Source of the DNA: Pseudopedobacter sp035496935 | GTDB lineage: Bacteria; Bacteroidota; Bacteroidia; Sphingobacteriales; Sphingobacteriaceae | Reading direction: 5' to 3' | Assembly: GCA_035496935.1 (NCBI GenBank) | Contig: DATJED010000014.1 | Span: 248,001 to 312,000, forward strand | Length of the DNA stretch: 64,000 bases | Shown: one piece after another, positions 7,210 through 16,704 of the stretch | Position numbering within the stretch: the first letter of the stretch is position 1 | How the letters are laid out: every line of letters starts with the position of its first letter | Notes under the pieces: generated by a model | Told to the model about the DNA's origin: nothing | Seen by the model: only the letters and a program-made list of their open reading frames with translations | Database searches by the model: none | Position numbers and translations under genes: made by a program

Positions 7210-9462
7210 TTAGCGAACAATCAAAATTTTAGCAACGGCAGTATCGGTACCGTCTTTGTTAACAATTAAAACCAGATAAACTCCGGATGAAGCCATTTCA
7301 TTACTGAAGTTTTTCCCATTCCATGTTGCTTGTCCGCCTTTGGCTGTAGTTTCGTAAACCAATACGCCGTTAATATCGGTAATTTTAACATTGGCGTTTT
7401 CAGCTAATCCTTTTATTCCAATATTTCCGGTATAACCGGGGCGAACAGGATTTGGGTAAACAATAATTTTTCCCATTTTGGCAACCGGCGCAGTAGCATC
7501 ACCTTTATAGGAAATAATTCCACTAGCTGTTCCAAAAAAAACCTCGCCACTTTCATCAGTTACCGCAATACTTAAAACGCGGTTGCTTAACAACGGACTA
7601 TTTTCCTGATTGAAAAACTGAATCTGCTTTGTTCCTTCCGGACTAAAAAGCCAAACGCCATTGTTTGTACCAACCCATTTTCGGTTTGCGCCATCAACAG
7701 CAATGCAATTGATGTTTTGGTCGGCGAGCAAAGGTTTTAAAAAACCGCCTTCCACTAAATTAGGAATTTCCACATTTGCACCCACAAATAAATCCGAAGG
7801 ATTATAAGCTACGGCCACTCCAGCATCGGTACCAATCCAAACTGCCCCATCTTTATCCAAAGCCAAAGCCTTTACATCAGTTCCCGGCAAAGCACCGTTA
7901 TTATTTGCAAAGCCAATTTTTCTCGTTTTCGAACCATCGAAAATCAACAAACCTTCACTGCGTAATTTCAACCATTTGTTATCCTCATTATCAATTAAAA
8001 GACCGGTAACGGTAGTAACGGGATTTGGCAAATCGGCAGTAAAATCAAAAACGGTCCATTGGCCATCTGGATTTTTTACGGATAAAGGCTTATTCACGCC
8101 ATACTGCGTAACCCAAAGGTTATTTTTACTATCGAAAGCCAAACCGTTTACACGGATATTTGTGGGGTCGCCAATGGTTAATTGTAAAGTGCTATTATTT
8201 TGATTGTAGGTTTTTAAATCGCCGGAAGCATCAAAAGCCAAAACACCATTAACGAAGGAACCTAAGTAAATGGTTTTTGTATTTGCATCGAAAGTGCTGG
8301 TTACGATGTCCCTAATTCCGGTAAATGCCGAATTATTTTTATCGCTATAGCTTTGCCACGCACCTTTTGTAAATTGCGAAAAACCATCGTTATAATATGC
8401 AGGTGCATAAATTGTGGAAACCGCCCCTGGAGACAGAATCAAATTGTCATCAGCATATTTTAAATCGCTTACGTGAATAGAATTTGGTCCGTTCGGTATC
8501 AAAGATTTAAATTCCTGGTTATTGGTTTTCATCAACAAACCTCTGCTTCCATCTGCCAAATACAGGGAATTATTTGGACGGATAGTGGCATCGTTCACAT
8601 TATCAAAAGCCGATAAATTGCTCAAATTCTCGACAATATTCTCTTGCTGATTGTAACTGATTATCCGAAAAGGAGCAATTGCCAACAATAAATTATTATT
8701 GGTTTTCAGCTTAGTGACATTAGTTGCAAAAATAGGGGTGATTTGCCACGCGTTATCTTTATAACGATAGATCCCATCACCCAACAAACCGTATAAATTA
8801 CCATTAAAAGCCGTTAAAGAAGTACAAACTCCACCCGGATAAGCTTTTGAAACATCATGCTTTTTCCAGCTGGAAGCGTCTGCAAGCAAAGGATTATCCA
8901 AATTGGCTTCGTAAATGCCGTCGACAGCGTTTGCAAAAATTGAATTATTGATGATTGCAACATTTAGAATCTCCAAACTACCGTTTCCTAAGTAGTAAGT
9001 GTCTTTTACTTCCCGTTTGTTTAAGTCGTAAACCACAATGCCAAAACCACAGCTCAAATACGCATTGCCATTATCAAAAGTGATAGCATTTATAGATTTA
9101 TTGCCCAAACCCGTTTTATCGAAAATTTCTGGTAAATGGTAAATCTCCTGGTCATTAATTAAATCGAGATTGGAGTTTTGGTAAGCAACCAAAAATTGCT
9201 TTGTCTGCGGATCGTAAACAACAAACTTTGTATTTGTGCCTGCAAGTCCGTCAATGGTTGATAGTTTATCAAGTTCACCGGTATTTATGTCAACTTTAAA
9301 TAATCCGCCAGTTGTAGCACAAAAAATTTCGTCATCAGAGGAAGCAACAGAAAGCGCATTATTATAAGGCATATGCGTACGCCACTGTCCCAAAGCAACC
9401 TGCTGAGCATAAGTTTGCAAACAGTAAAAACAGGTTAAAAAAAAGAGAAAAAGCTTTTTCAT
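7210..9462 (-). CDS. porZ: PorZ-like beta-propeller protein of the type IX secretion system
   Basis: 750 residues with a signal peptide (1-19, ending TYAQ). The start of the mature part (VALGQWRTHMPYNNALSVASS, followed by IFCATTGGLF and the FLVAYQNSNLDL segment) matches the pattern I know for PorZ. Two beta-propeller regions follow, with blade motifs such as NLWVTQYGV, AVWIGTDAGVAV and NRKWVGTNNGVWLF, then a C-terminal sorting-type domain of about 80 residues (KIIVYPNPVRPGY to the terminal AKILIVR). PorZ sits on the cell surface and takes part in attaching anionic lipopolysaccharide to T9SS cargo in Porphyromonas. Its presence implies T9SS genes elsewhere in the genome. Confidence 0.82.
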   Translation of the reverse strand: MKKLFLFFLTCFYCLQTYAQQVALGQWRTHMPYNNALSVASSDDEIFCATTGGLFKVDINTGELDKLSTIDGLAGTNTKFVVYDPQTKQFLVAYQNSNLDLINDQEIYHLPEIFDKTGLGNKSINAITFDNGNAYLSCGFGIVVYDLNKREVKDTYYLGNGSLEILNVAIINNSIFANAVDGIYEANLDNPLLADASSWKKHDVSKAYPGGVCTSLTAFNGNLYGLLGDGIYRYKDNAWQITPIFATNVTKLKTNNNLLLAIAPFRIISYNQQENIVENLSNLSAFDNVNDATIRPNNSLYLADGSRGLLMKTNNQEFKSLIPNGPNSIHVSDLKYADDNLILSPGAVSTIYAPAYYNDGFSQFTKGAWQSYSDKNNSAFTGIRDIVTSTFDANTKTIYLGSFVNGVLAFDASGDLKTYNQNNSTLQLTIGDPTNIRVNGLAFDSKNNLWVTQYGVNKPLSVKNPDGQWTVFDFTADLPNPVTTVTGLLIDNEDNKWLKLRSEGLLIFDGSKTRKIGFANNNGALPGTDVKALALDKDGAVWIGTDAGVAVAYNPSDLFVGANVEIPNLVEGGFLKPLLADQNINCIAVDGANRKWVGTNNGVWLFSPEGTKQIQFFNQENSPLLSNRVLSIAVTDESGEVFFGTASGIISYKGDATAPVAKMGKIIVYPNPVRPGYTGNIGIKGLAENANVKITDINGVLVYETTAKGGQATWNGKNFSNEMASSGVYLVLIVNKDGTDTAVAKILIVR

Positions 9463-9550
9463 CTAAAAGCTTCTAAAATACATAATTCTTAAAATTAACC
9501 GTCTAGAATTTAATAAATGAGTGTTAAATGTAAAATGGGCAAAGTGTAAA

Positions 9551-9754
9551 CTATTCTATTTTGGCCGCTCCTTTTTCGCCGTAACGTTTAAACATAAATA
9601 AAATGTAAAGCACCAAGGCAACGGAAATTACCATCATCCCTATCCCTAAAACATATTTGCCGTATATTTCGCTGTAAAAATATAGTGCACCACCAGCAAT
9701 TAAAACTATTAAACCAATTTTAAAAAGCGGTATCGATTTTCTGAGCATTTGCAT
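9551..9754 (-). CDS. Small two-helix membrane protein, unrecognised
   Basis: 67 residues: a short basic N-terminus (MQMLRKSIPLFK), a helix GLIVLIAGGALYFYS, a second helix GIGMMVISVALVLYILFMF, and a charged tail. An AGGAGG-like ribosome binding site lies just upstream of the ATG on the minus strand, unusual in a genome where most starts lack one, and supports translation. No family recognised. It is upstream of porZ in the same direction but separated by an 88-bp spacer. Confidence 0.6.
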   Translation of the reverse strand: MQMLRKSIPLFKIGLIVLIAGGALYFYSEIYGKYVLGIGMMVISVALVLYILFMFKRYGEKGAAKIE

Positions 9755-9872
9755 AAAGCCTCCTTTTTTAAGTAATATACAAATATGCTTCCAAATCTTA
9801 TCGGATGTTTTTTTAACGGAGAATCCGGAGACTTTTTTATCTTTTCTTGAACACGAATTTCATAGCATTTTT

Positions 9873-9902
9873 GATTTGCGTTAACGATGGAAATGGATAC
9901 CG
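9873..9902 (+). repeat. Dispersed repeat with core TTTGCGTTAACGATGGAA
   Basis: This 29-nt stretch matches the one at 20579-20607 at about 23 of 29 positions (core TTTGCGYTAACGATKGAA). At this copy it runs into a GC-richer segment (to about 9950) rather than the hairpin seen at the other copy. Confidence 0.5.
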
Positions 9903-10100
9903 ACCTGTGGCTAATGCCCTAGCGCAGTATGAATGTACAGCCTGTTGAAAACGCCCAAACAATATTCTATAAAAAAACAAAGCAAACTGCCAACCCAAAC
10001 TTGAACCTTTGCTGTCTTAAATCAGTTAAAAATCAATTAAATATGTTTAAAATTTGATTCAACGCTGTTTAATTTATATGTTATTTACCAAACGATTTCG

Positions 10101-10108
10101 TAAATTTG
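10101..10108 (+). promoter_or_regulatory. Bacteroidota -7 box for ileS
   Basis: TAAATTTG matches TAnnTTTG and ends 28 bp before the ileS ATG. A GGAGATAGCGC sequence just before the ATG could act in ribosome binding. Confidence 0.5.
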
Positions 10109-10136
10109 CGACCTTAAATTTTGGAGATAGCGCAAG

Positions 10137-13100
10137 ATGTACAAAGAATATAAGCAGTTAAATTTATCGCAAGTAGGGAAAGATGTTTTAGAGGATTGGA
10201 AAATCAACAAAATTTTCGATAAAAGTATTCAGAACCGACCGGCATCTAAACCATATACATTTTATGAAGGTCCGCCTTCCGCCAACGGAATGCCGGGTAT
10301 TCACCACGTTATGGCGAGGGCTATTAAAGATATTTTTTGCAGGTACAAAACCTTAAAAGGATTTCAGGTTAAGCGTAAGGGAGGTTGGGACACTCACGGT
10401 TTGCCCATTGAATTAGCCGTTGAAAAATCTTTAGGCATTACTAAAGAAGATATCGGAAAAAAGATATCGGTTAAAGACTATAATGACGCTTGCCGAAAAG
10501 AGGTGATGCGTTATACCGATGTTTGGAACGATTTAACAGAAAAAATGGGCTATTGGGTGGATTTAAACGACCCGTATATCACCTACAAAAACGAATACAT
10601 CGAATCACTTTGGTGGATTTTAAAAAAACTTCACGAAAAAGGATTTTTATACAAAGGTTACACCGTTCAGCCCTATTCTCCGGCTGCAGGAACAGGTTTA
10701 AGCTCTCATGAATTAAACCAACCAGGCACTTACCGCGATGTTAAGGATACTTCAATTGTTGCGCAGTTTAAGGTCACAAACCATCAAGTACATCCGCTTA
10801 CCGACGTTTTGTTTGAAACACCGGAAGAAGATACCAGCATTATTGCCTGGACAACCACACCTTGGACGTTGCCATCAAACTGTGCTTTGGCCGTTGGTGA
10901 AAACATAGATTACGTAAAAATAAAGACCTTTAATCAGTACACTTTTTTACCGATTAGTGTGGTTTTAGCCAAAGATTTAGTGGCCAAACATTTTAAAGCC
11001 GAAGGTAAAGATGGTTCATTTCAGGATTATAAAGGTGGCGATAAAATTATCCCTTGGGAAATTGTTGCGGAGTTTAAGGGCGTACAGCTTTTAGGCTTAC
11101 GTTACCAACAACTGATGCCTTACGTAAGCAATGAGGATTTAGAAAAAAGCGCTTTCAGGGTAATTTCCGGAGATTTTGTGACTACAGAAGACGGTACCGG
11201 AATTGTGCACATCGCTTCTGTTTTTGGTGCGGATGACTTTAGGGTTGCCCGCGAAGCTGGCGTTCCATCGGTAATGATAAAAGATGAAAACGGAAACGAA
11301 TTTCCATTGGTAAACAAACAAGGAAAGTTTGTAGATGAAGTATCGGATTTTGCTGGCCGTTATGTAAAAGAAGAGTATTATAGTGATGAAGAGCGTAAAG
11401 CCGAAGATTTTAAACCTACCGATGTTTTAATTGCGATAAAACTGAAGGAAGAAAATAAAGCTTTTGATGTTAAAAAATACGAGCACAGTTACCCGCATTG
11501 CTGGAGGACGGACAAACCCGTTTTATATTATCCTTTAGACAGTTGGTTTGTAAAAACTACCGCCGTTAAGGAAAAATTGGCCGAGCGCAATAAAACCATC
11601 AATTGGAAGCCAGAAAGCACCGGAACCGGTCGTTTTGGTAATTGGTTAGAGAATTTGGTAGATTGGAATTTATCCCGCTCTCGTTATTGGGGAACGCCTT
11701 TGCCGATTTGGCGCACAGAAGATGGGGCTGAGGAAATCTGCATTGGTTCCATCGAAGAGTTAAGAAATGAACTTTCTAAAGCTTTAGCGAGCGATGAACT
11801 TTCGGTTGACGAAACGCTAAAAAACAATACTTACCTGCAAACTTTAGGCACCGGAGATTTTGATTTGCACCGACCTTATGTGGATGATTTGGTTTTGATT
11901 TCGGCCAAAGGCAAAAAAATGTTCCGCGAGCTGGATTTAATTGATGTTTGGTTTGATAGCGGCGCCATGCCTTATGCACAATGGCATTATCCGTTTGAAA
12001 ACAAAGAAGCTTTTGAAAATGCTTACCCGGCAGATTTTATTGCCGAAGGCGTTGACCAAACCCGCGGCTGGTTTTTCACCTTACATACATTAGCTACGCT
12101 GTTAGATGAGAGTAGTGAGGAAATTAAAGTCGTAAACAAAAAAAACCACAATAATGCTGTTGCCTTTAAAAACGTGATTTCTAACGGTTTGGTGCTAGAT
12201 AAAAACGGCAATAAAATGTCGAAACGTTTGGGCAATGCCGTTGACCCTTTTGCTACCATTGAAACTTACGGTGCCGATGCTACACGTTGGTACATGATTA
12301 GCAACGCATCGCCTTGGGACAATTTAAAGTTTAATGAAGACGGTTTAGATGAAGTGCGCCGTAAGTTTTTCGGGACACTTTATAACACTTACGCTTTCTT
12401 TGTGCTTTATGCCAATATCGATAAATTCACTTACGCTGAGAGTGATATTGAGCTTTCAAAAAGACCAGAAATTGATCAATGGATTATTTCCTTATTAAAC
12501 ACTTTAACCAAAGAGGTTGACGAGTTTTACAACGATTTTGAACCTACAAAAGCGGCCCGCTCCATCCAAAATTTTGTGGACGAACATTTAAGCAACTGGT
12601 TTGTGCGTTTAAGTCGCCGCCGTTTTTGGAAAGGCGATTATACCGAAGATAAAATATCGGCTTACCAAACGCTTTACACTTGTTTAATAACCATTAGCAA
12701 GTTAATGTCGCCAATTGCGCCGTTTTTCTCTGACAGGCTGTTCAACGATTTAAACTCGGTTACCAAAAAGGAAACTGCTGAATCCGTACATCTTTCGGAC
12801 TTCCCTATTTTTCAAAACAGCTTAATCAATAAAGATTTGGAAGAAAGAATGCAATTAGCGCAAGATATTTCTTCTATGGTACTCTCGTTGCGTAAGAAAG
12901 TGAGCATTAATGTTCGTCAGCCTTTAAGCAAGATTTTGTTGCCGGTTTTAGATAACGAGTTTCAATCAAAAGTTGAAAAAGTGAAAGAACTCATCTTATC
13001 GGAAACTAACATCAAGGAAATTGAGTATATTACTGATACAGCTGGGATTATCAAGAAAAAAATCAAACCCAACTTTAAATCATTAGGTAAAAAGTTGGGG

Positions 13101-13574
13101 AAGGATATGAAGGTTATTGGTGCGCAAATCAATGCCTTTAGCGATGCTGAAATTTCGGAATTTGAGCAAAACGGTTCGGTAAAACTAACAGCAGATGCAA
13201 CCACGTACACCATTTTACCAGAAGACGTGGAAATTATTGCGGAAGATGTACCCGGCTGGCAAGTGACAAATTTGGGTAAGTTAACCGTGGCATTGGATGT
13301 AAATATTACCAAAGAATTAAAAGAAGAAGGAATTGCCCGCGAAGTAATTAACAGAATCCAAAACCTAAGAAAAGATTTAGGTTTTGATGTTACCGATAAG
13401 ATAAAAGTAACCCTGCAAAGCAATGATTTAATTACCAATGCAGTGGAAAATAATTTATCTTATATTTGCGCCGAAATATTAGCAACTTCTTTAGAATTAA
13501 GCCCTAACTTAACCGAAGGACAGCGTATAGAAATAGAAGACACAGAAATATTGACACTTATAAAGAAGGACTAA
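10137..13574 (+). CDS. ileS: Isoleucyl-tRNA synthetase
   Basis: 1145 residues, within the range of the long (type 2, eukaryote-like) IleRS common in Bacteroidota. The HIGH-type motif is PGIHH near residue 50 in the segment GPPSANGMPGIHH, and the class I KMSKR loop is at residues 693-697. The editing domain (CP1) lies between them, with the threonine-rich TTTPWTLPSN segment. The enzyme charges tRNA-Ile with isoleucine. It is followed after 2 bp by the DksA-like gene and then lspA, a conserved Bacteroidota order suggesting one transcript. Confidence 0.97.
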   Translation: MYKEYKQLNLSQVGKDVLEDWKINKIFDKSIQNRPASKPYTFYEGPPSANGMPGIHHVMARAIKDIFCRYKTLKGFQVKRKGGWDTHGLPIELAVEKSLGITKEDIGKKISVKDYNDACRKEVMRYTDVWNDLTEKMGYWVDLNDPYITYKNEYIESLWWILKKLHEKGFLYKGYTVQPYSPAAGTGLSSHELNQPGTYRDVKDTSIVAQFKVTNHQVHPLTDVLFETPEEDTSIIAWTTTPWTLPSNCALAVGENIDYVKIKTFNQYTFLPISVVLAKDLVAKHFKAEGKDGSFQDYKGGDKIIPWEIVAEFKGVQLLGLRYQQLMPYVSNEDLEKSAFRVISGDFVTTEDGTGIVHIASVFGADDFRVAREAGVPSVMIKDENGNEFPLVNKQGKFVDEVSDFAGRYVKEEYYSDEERKAEDFKPTDVLIAIKLKEENKAFDVKKYEHSYPHCWRTDKPVLYYPLDSWFVKTTAVKEKLAERNKTINWKPESTGTGRFGNWLENLVDWNLSRSRYWGTPLPIWRTEDGAEEICIGSIEELRNELSKALASDELSVDETLKNNTYLQTLGTGDFDLHRPYVDDLVLISAKGKKMFRELDLIDVWFDSGAMPYAQWHYPFENKEAFENAYPADFIAEGVDQTRGWFFTLHTLATLLDESSEEIKVVNKKNHNNAVAFKNVISNGLVLDKNGNKMSKRLGNAVDPFATIETYGADATRWYMISNASPWDNLKFNEDGLDEVRRKFFGTLYNTYAFFVLYANIDKFTYAESDIELSKRPEIDQWIISLLNTLTKEVDEFYNDFEPTKAARSIQNFVDEHLSNWFVRLSRRRFWKGDYTEDKISAYQTLYTCLITISKLMSPIAPFFSDRLFNDLNSVTKKETAESVHLSDFPIFQNSLINKDLEERMQLAQDISSMVLSLRKKVSINVRQPLSKILLPVLDNEFQSKVEKVKELILSETNIKEIEYITDTAGIIKKKIKPNFKSLGKKLGKDMKVIGAQINAFSDAEISEFEQNGSVKLTADATTYTILPEDVEIIAEDVPGWQVTNLGKLTVALDVNITKELKEEGIAREVINRIQNLRKDLGFDVTDKIKVTLQSNDLITNAVENNLSYICAEILATSLELSPNLTEGQRIEIEDTEILTLIKKD

Positions 13575-13576
13575 AC

Positions 13577-13963
13577 ATGGAACAATCTAAGCCTAAAAAT
13601 CGCTACTCAGACGCTGAATTACAAGAATTCAAAGTTTTGATCACAGATAAATTAAACAGCGCTAAGGAAGAGCTTTTGAACTTAACAAGTTCACTGAGCA
13701 ACCCTAACAAAAATGGGACTGACGATACCGCTGGCACTTACAAAACCTTAGAAGACGGTTCTGCAACTTTAGAAAAAGAGCAATTGAACCAATTGGCTGC
13801 CCGCCAAAAAAAGTTTATCGAAAACTTAGAAGCCGCGTTGGTACGTATCGAAAATAAAACTTACGGTATTTGCAGAGAAACTGGCAACTTAATCCAAAAA
13901 CAACGTTTAATGGCAGTGCCTCATGCCACTTTAAGTATTGAAGCAAAGTTAAAACAAAGTTAA
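13577..13963 (+). CDS. TraR/DksA-family protein lacking most zinc-finger cysteines
   Basis: 128 residues: a long helical N-terminus (about 10-90) and a C-terminal region (YGICRETGNLIQKQRL, then AVPHA) that aligns with the DksA zinc finger. Only Cys99 of the expected CxxC...CxxC ligands remains; the other three positions are Thr, Ser and Ala (CRET and SIEA). DksA proteins bind the RNA polymerase secondary channel; here the acidic coiled-coil tip typical of E. coli DksA is not obvious, so function is inferred from fold only. The gene is 2 bp after ileS, and its TAA overlaps the lspA ATG as TAATG. Confidence 0.88.
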   Translation: MEQSKPKNRYSDAELQEFKVLITDKLNSAKEELLNLTSSLSNPNKNGTDDTAGTYKTLEDGSATLEKEQLNQLAARQKKFIENLEAALVRIENKTYGICRETGNLIQKQRLMAVPHATLSIEAKLKQS

Positions 13964-14565
13964 TGAAGGGTTATACTAAACCGCTTATTGCCATTTTTGC
14001 GATTTTAATTGCCGATCAAGTTTTAAAAACTTGGGTAAAAACAAATATGTTTATCGGGCAGGAATATCACTTAATTAAGAACTTCGCCATTATCCATTTC
14101 ACCGAAAATAACGGAATGGCTTTTGGGATGGAGTTTGGTGGCGAAGCCGGTAAATTGGCTTTGTCTTTATTCAGGATTTTGGCTGTTGCGGGTATCGGTT
14201 ACGGTTTACATTACCTCATTAAGCATAAATATCACCGAGGGTTAATTTTAAACGTCGCCTTGATTTTTGCTGGAGCTTTAGGGAATATTATCGATTCTGT
14301 TTTTTACGGCGTAATTTATAATTACGAAAAGCTTTTCCACGGAAGAGTGGTTGATATGTTTTATTTCCCGATTATCCAGGGACATTTCCCTACTTGGTTC
14401 CCAATTTGGGCAGGCGAGGATTTTGTGTTCTTCCGTCCGGTTTTTAACATCGCAGATTCAGCAATTTCCATCGGTGTGATTATGATTTTGCTTTACCAAA
14501 AAAGGTATTTTAAAGAAGATATAAAAGAACAACCTTCCTTTAACAGTGAAGTTGTGGAGGATTAA
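13963..14565 (+). CDS. lspA: Lipoprotein signal peptidase (signal peptidase II)
   Basis: 200 residues with four predicted membrane helices. It cleaves prolipoproteins before the lipidated cysteine in the inner membrane. Both catalytic aspartates are visible: Asp111 in GALGNIIDSVFYG and Asp165 in FNIADSAIS. The conserved TENNGMAFGM segment is present near residue 47-56. The protein is longer than E. coli LspA because of an insertion between the two motifs (about 125-155), usual in Bacteroidota. The start overlaps the preceding stop codon, implying translational coupling with the DksA-like gene. Confidence 0.95.
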   Translation: MKGYTKPLIAIFAILIADQVLKTWVKTNMFIGQEYHLIKNFAIIHFTENNGMAFGMEFGGEAGKLALSLFRILAVAGIGYGLHYLIKHKYHRGLILNVALIFAGALGNIIDSVFYGVIYNYEKLFHGRVVDMFYFPIIQGHFPTWFPIWAGEDFVFFRPVFNIADSAISIGVIMILLYQKRYFKEDIKEQPSFNSEVVED

Positions 14566-14570
14566 TTTTC

Positions 14571-14591
14571 GAAAGCTTAAAGCCTTAAATT
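14571..14591. repeat. Short heptad array, AAAGC-type, about 3 units
   Basis: GAAAGCT, TAAAGCC and TTAAATT follow each other in 7-bp register just after the lspA stop codon and directly before the terminator hairpin. Only two units are good. Confidence 0.4.
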
Positions 14592-14594
14592 TAT

Positions 14595-14627
14595 AGCCGT
14601 TCTTTTAAAAAGAGGACGGCTTTTTTG
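14595..14627 (+). terminator. Rho-independent terminator after lspA
   Basis: AGCCGT at 14595-14600 pairs with ACGGCT at 14616-14621, with extra CTT/AAG pairing inside, followed by a run of six T. It closes the ileS-lspA transcript. Confidence 0.75.
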
Positions 14628-14677
14628 TGGATTAAAACTGGGAAATCTTTAAAACGCTATCATTATCTTTATTACCC

Positions 14678-15280
14678 ATGGATTTATTCAGCACACACAA
14701 CAACCCCAACTTACTCCCCACAGATGGCGAAGTAAATTATTACGGGCAAATTATGTCCGTACAAAAAGCACAAGAATATCTCCAATATTTACTTTCAGAA
14801 ATTGCATGGAAAAACGATGAAGCAATTATTTATGGAAAACACATTATTACCAAACGCAAAGTAGCTTGGTATGCCGACAGTAATTTCTCCTATACCTACT
14901 CAAATATTTCAAAGGAAGCTTTGCCATGGACCAACAAACTTTTAGAATTAAAGAAAATAACCGAAGAAACTACCGGAAAGCAGTTTAATTCCTGTTTGTT
15001 AAATTTATACCATAACGGCGATGAAGGAATGGCTTGGCACAGCGATGACGAAAAAAGCTTAGGCAAAAACACAGCAATTGCCTCATTAAGTTTCGGTGCA
15101 GAACGGAAATTCGCTTTCAAACACAAAAAAACAAAGCAAAAAGTGGAGCTGGTTTTACAAAACGGAAGTCTGTTGTTAATGCATGGCACTACACAAACAA
15201 ACTGGTTGCATCGTTTACCTCCAACAAAAAAAGTTAGTTTACCGAGAGTTAATTTAACTTTCAGAACAATTGTGTTATAA
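14678..15280 (+). CDS. alkB: AlkB-type 2-oxoglutarate/Fe(II)-dependent dioxygenase
   Basis: 200 residues, the size of an AlkB homologue that removes alkyl groups oxidatively from DNA or RNA bases. The iron ligands are visible as the HxD motif in MAWHSDDE (about residue 113-120) and a distal His in NWLHRLP. The 2-oxoglutarate-binding arginines lie in the C-terminal PRVNLTFR. The substrate-lid region (ITKRKVAWY) is also typical. It is preceded by its own TATCTTTA box at 14664-14671, seven bases before the ATG. The next gene starts after a 70-bp gap. Confidence 0.9.
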   Translation: MDLFSTHNNPNLLPTDGEVNYYGQIMSVQKAQEYLQYLLSEIAWKNDEAIIYGKHIITKRKVAWYADSNFSYTYSNISKEALPWTNKLLELKKITEETTGKQFNSCLLNLYHNGDEGMAWHSDDEKSLGKNTAIASLSFGAERKFAFKHKKTKQKVELVLQNGSLLLMHGTTQTNWLHRLPPTKKVSLPRVNLTFRTIVL

Positions 15281-15350
15281 TTGCGGTAACGTTTGGCAAC
15301 AAAGATCGTATTACATAAAATCAGCTTTGCTTAAAAATCAACCTCACAAA

Positions 15351-16496
15351 ATGAAACTTAATATCATCGGCGTATTTTTAATCGGATTAACGATACTTTT
15401 TATAGATGCTTGTAGTAGCGGGAAAAAATCACTTCAAACTGGCGATTATGACCGGGCAGTTTACACGGCTATCAATCGCCTAAAAAGCAATCCCACAAAA
15501 AACAAAGCCATTGAAACTTTAAAAAACGGATACGATTTTGCGCTGAACAGACATTTAGAAAGAATAAAAGACGTTAAACTTACCGATGATATTTTTAAAT
15601 GGGAAAGCGTAGTTGCCGAGTACCAAGCGATAAACAATTTAGCTTATGCCATTGGCGATTGCCCGGCTTGTCTCAGCGTAATTCCTGATGCACAAAAATA
15701 TGTAGCCGAATTAAGTGATGCGAGGTATTTTGCCGCCGAAGCAAGGTACAAGGCAGGCGTAAAATTATTGGAAAAGAAAAACAGAGCCGATGCCAGAGAT
15801 GCTTATTACAATTTCGAGAAAGCAGAACAGTTTTATCCCGATTTTAAAGACGCGAAAGAAAAGATGGACGATGCTTATTGGGCTGCGGTAATTAGGGTGA
15901 GAGTAGAACCGGTGCAGGTAAATTCTCGTCTGTACAAGTTAAGTAACGCCTATTTCCAAGATAAGATCAACGAATATTTAAAAAATTACGAACGCAGAAG
16001 CTTTGTTAAGTTTTACAGTCCGCAGGAAGCCATGATGGCAAAAGTAAAGTTTGATCAAATATTGCAATTAAACTTTGATGAATTTATAGTCGGGCAAACC
16101 TACATAAAAGAGAAAATCGAAGACATCAAACGTGAGAATGTTAAAATCGGCGAAACCAGAGATTCTGCCCGAAAAGCAATTTATGGAACGGTAACTGGCA
16201 AATTAACCACTTTTGAGAAAACCATTACTTCTACCGGTTTGTTGGATTTTCAGATTATCGATCTTGCTACAAACAAAGTCATCAATCACGAAAAAATGCC
16301 CGGCACTTATGTTTGGGTTGATACTTGGGGAACTTACCGTGGCGATGAAAGGGCTCTTACGGATAATGACAAGGCTTTGCTGAACAGAAAAGAAAGCCGT
16401 CCGCCGGCTCCACAAGATTTATTTTTGGCTTTTACCAACCCGATATACAACCAGCTAACGCAAAAGGTAAACAGTTTTTATAACCGATATAATTGA
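15351..16496 (+). CDS. Lipoprotein with TPR-like helical repeats, unrecognised
   Basis: 381 residues from the ATG at 15351. An in-frame extension to 15270 overlaps the previous gene and lacks a signal peptide, so it was not used. The N-terminus is a lipoprotein signal peptide with lipobox IDAC (FLIGLTILFIDAC, then SSGKKSL). Residues 25-200 look like tetratricopeptide-type helical hairpins: GDYDRAVYTAINRLKSNP, and AEARYKAGVKLLEKK with ADARDAYYNFEKAEQ. The remainder is mixed alpha/beta with no motif I recognise. Likely an outer-membrane-anchored periplasmic protein; partner unknown. Confidence 0.8.
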   Translation: MKLNIIGVFLIGLTILFIDACSSGKKSLQTGDYDRAVYTAINRLKSNPTKNKAIETLKNGYDFALNRHLERIKDVKLTDDIFKWESVVAEYQAINNLAYAIGDCPACLSVIPDAQKYVAELSDARYFAAEARYKAGVKLLEKKNRADARDAYYNFEKAEQFYPDFKDAKEKMDDAYWAAVIRVRVEPVQVNSRLYKLSNAYFQDKINEYLKNYERRSFVKFYSPQEAMMAKVKFDQILQLNFDEFIVGQTYIKEKIEDIKRENVKIGETRDSARKAIYGTVTGKLTTFEKTITSTGLLDFQIIDLATNKVINHEKMPGTYVWVDTWGTYRGDERALTDNDKALLNRKESRPPAPQDLFLAFTNPIYNQLTQKVNSFYNRYN

Positions 16497-16506
16497 GTCT
16501 TAATAA

Positions 16507-16534
16507 ATTGATATACAATATATATCAATTTTTA
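16507..16534 (+). terminator. AT-rich hairpin after the lipoprotein gene
   Basis: ATTGATATA at 16507-16515 pairs with TATATCAAT at 16521-16529, followed by T-rich sequence. It is all A/T apart from one G-C pair per arm, so its strength as a terminator is uncertain. Confidence 0.45.
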
Positions 16535-16704
16535 TTTACCTTCATAACATCATCAGTTAAAACGGAATAACCAATTATATTAGTTGTGCCTTTGGCAAAG
16601 CCCATCCTAATTAACCGTCCAACCTTGGTTAGGAGTTAATTCTTATCATACTCCCAGCTTATCATAAAGCTATCCGAATAAAATTGGGATAAAAGAGTTA
16701 TAAA

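Larger units (their letters stand above)
9755..10136. other. Non-coding spacer upstream of ileS
   Basis: 382 bp between divergent genes. It contains the copy of a dispersed repeat at 9873-9902 and the ileS -7 box at 10101-10108. I see no T-box leader (no specifier hairpin or T-box sequence) and no small gene. Confidence 0.6.

Noticed and set aside
9755..10136. T-box leader in front of ileS
   Set aside because: No T-box sequence, specifier loop or antiterminator is visible, and the promoter box lies only 28 bp before the ATG.
12962..13438. 158-codon minus-strand open frame inside ileS
   Set aside because: Antisense to a full-length, well-conserved gene; its sequence is low in charged residues and Ser/Ile rich, as expected of a shadow frame.
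16535..16704. Fluoride riboswitch upstream of the CLC transporter
   Set aside because: The leader lacks the conserved GATG and CTGATGACTCCTA-like segments of the crcB motif, and the transporter has a chloride-type filter.
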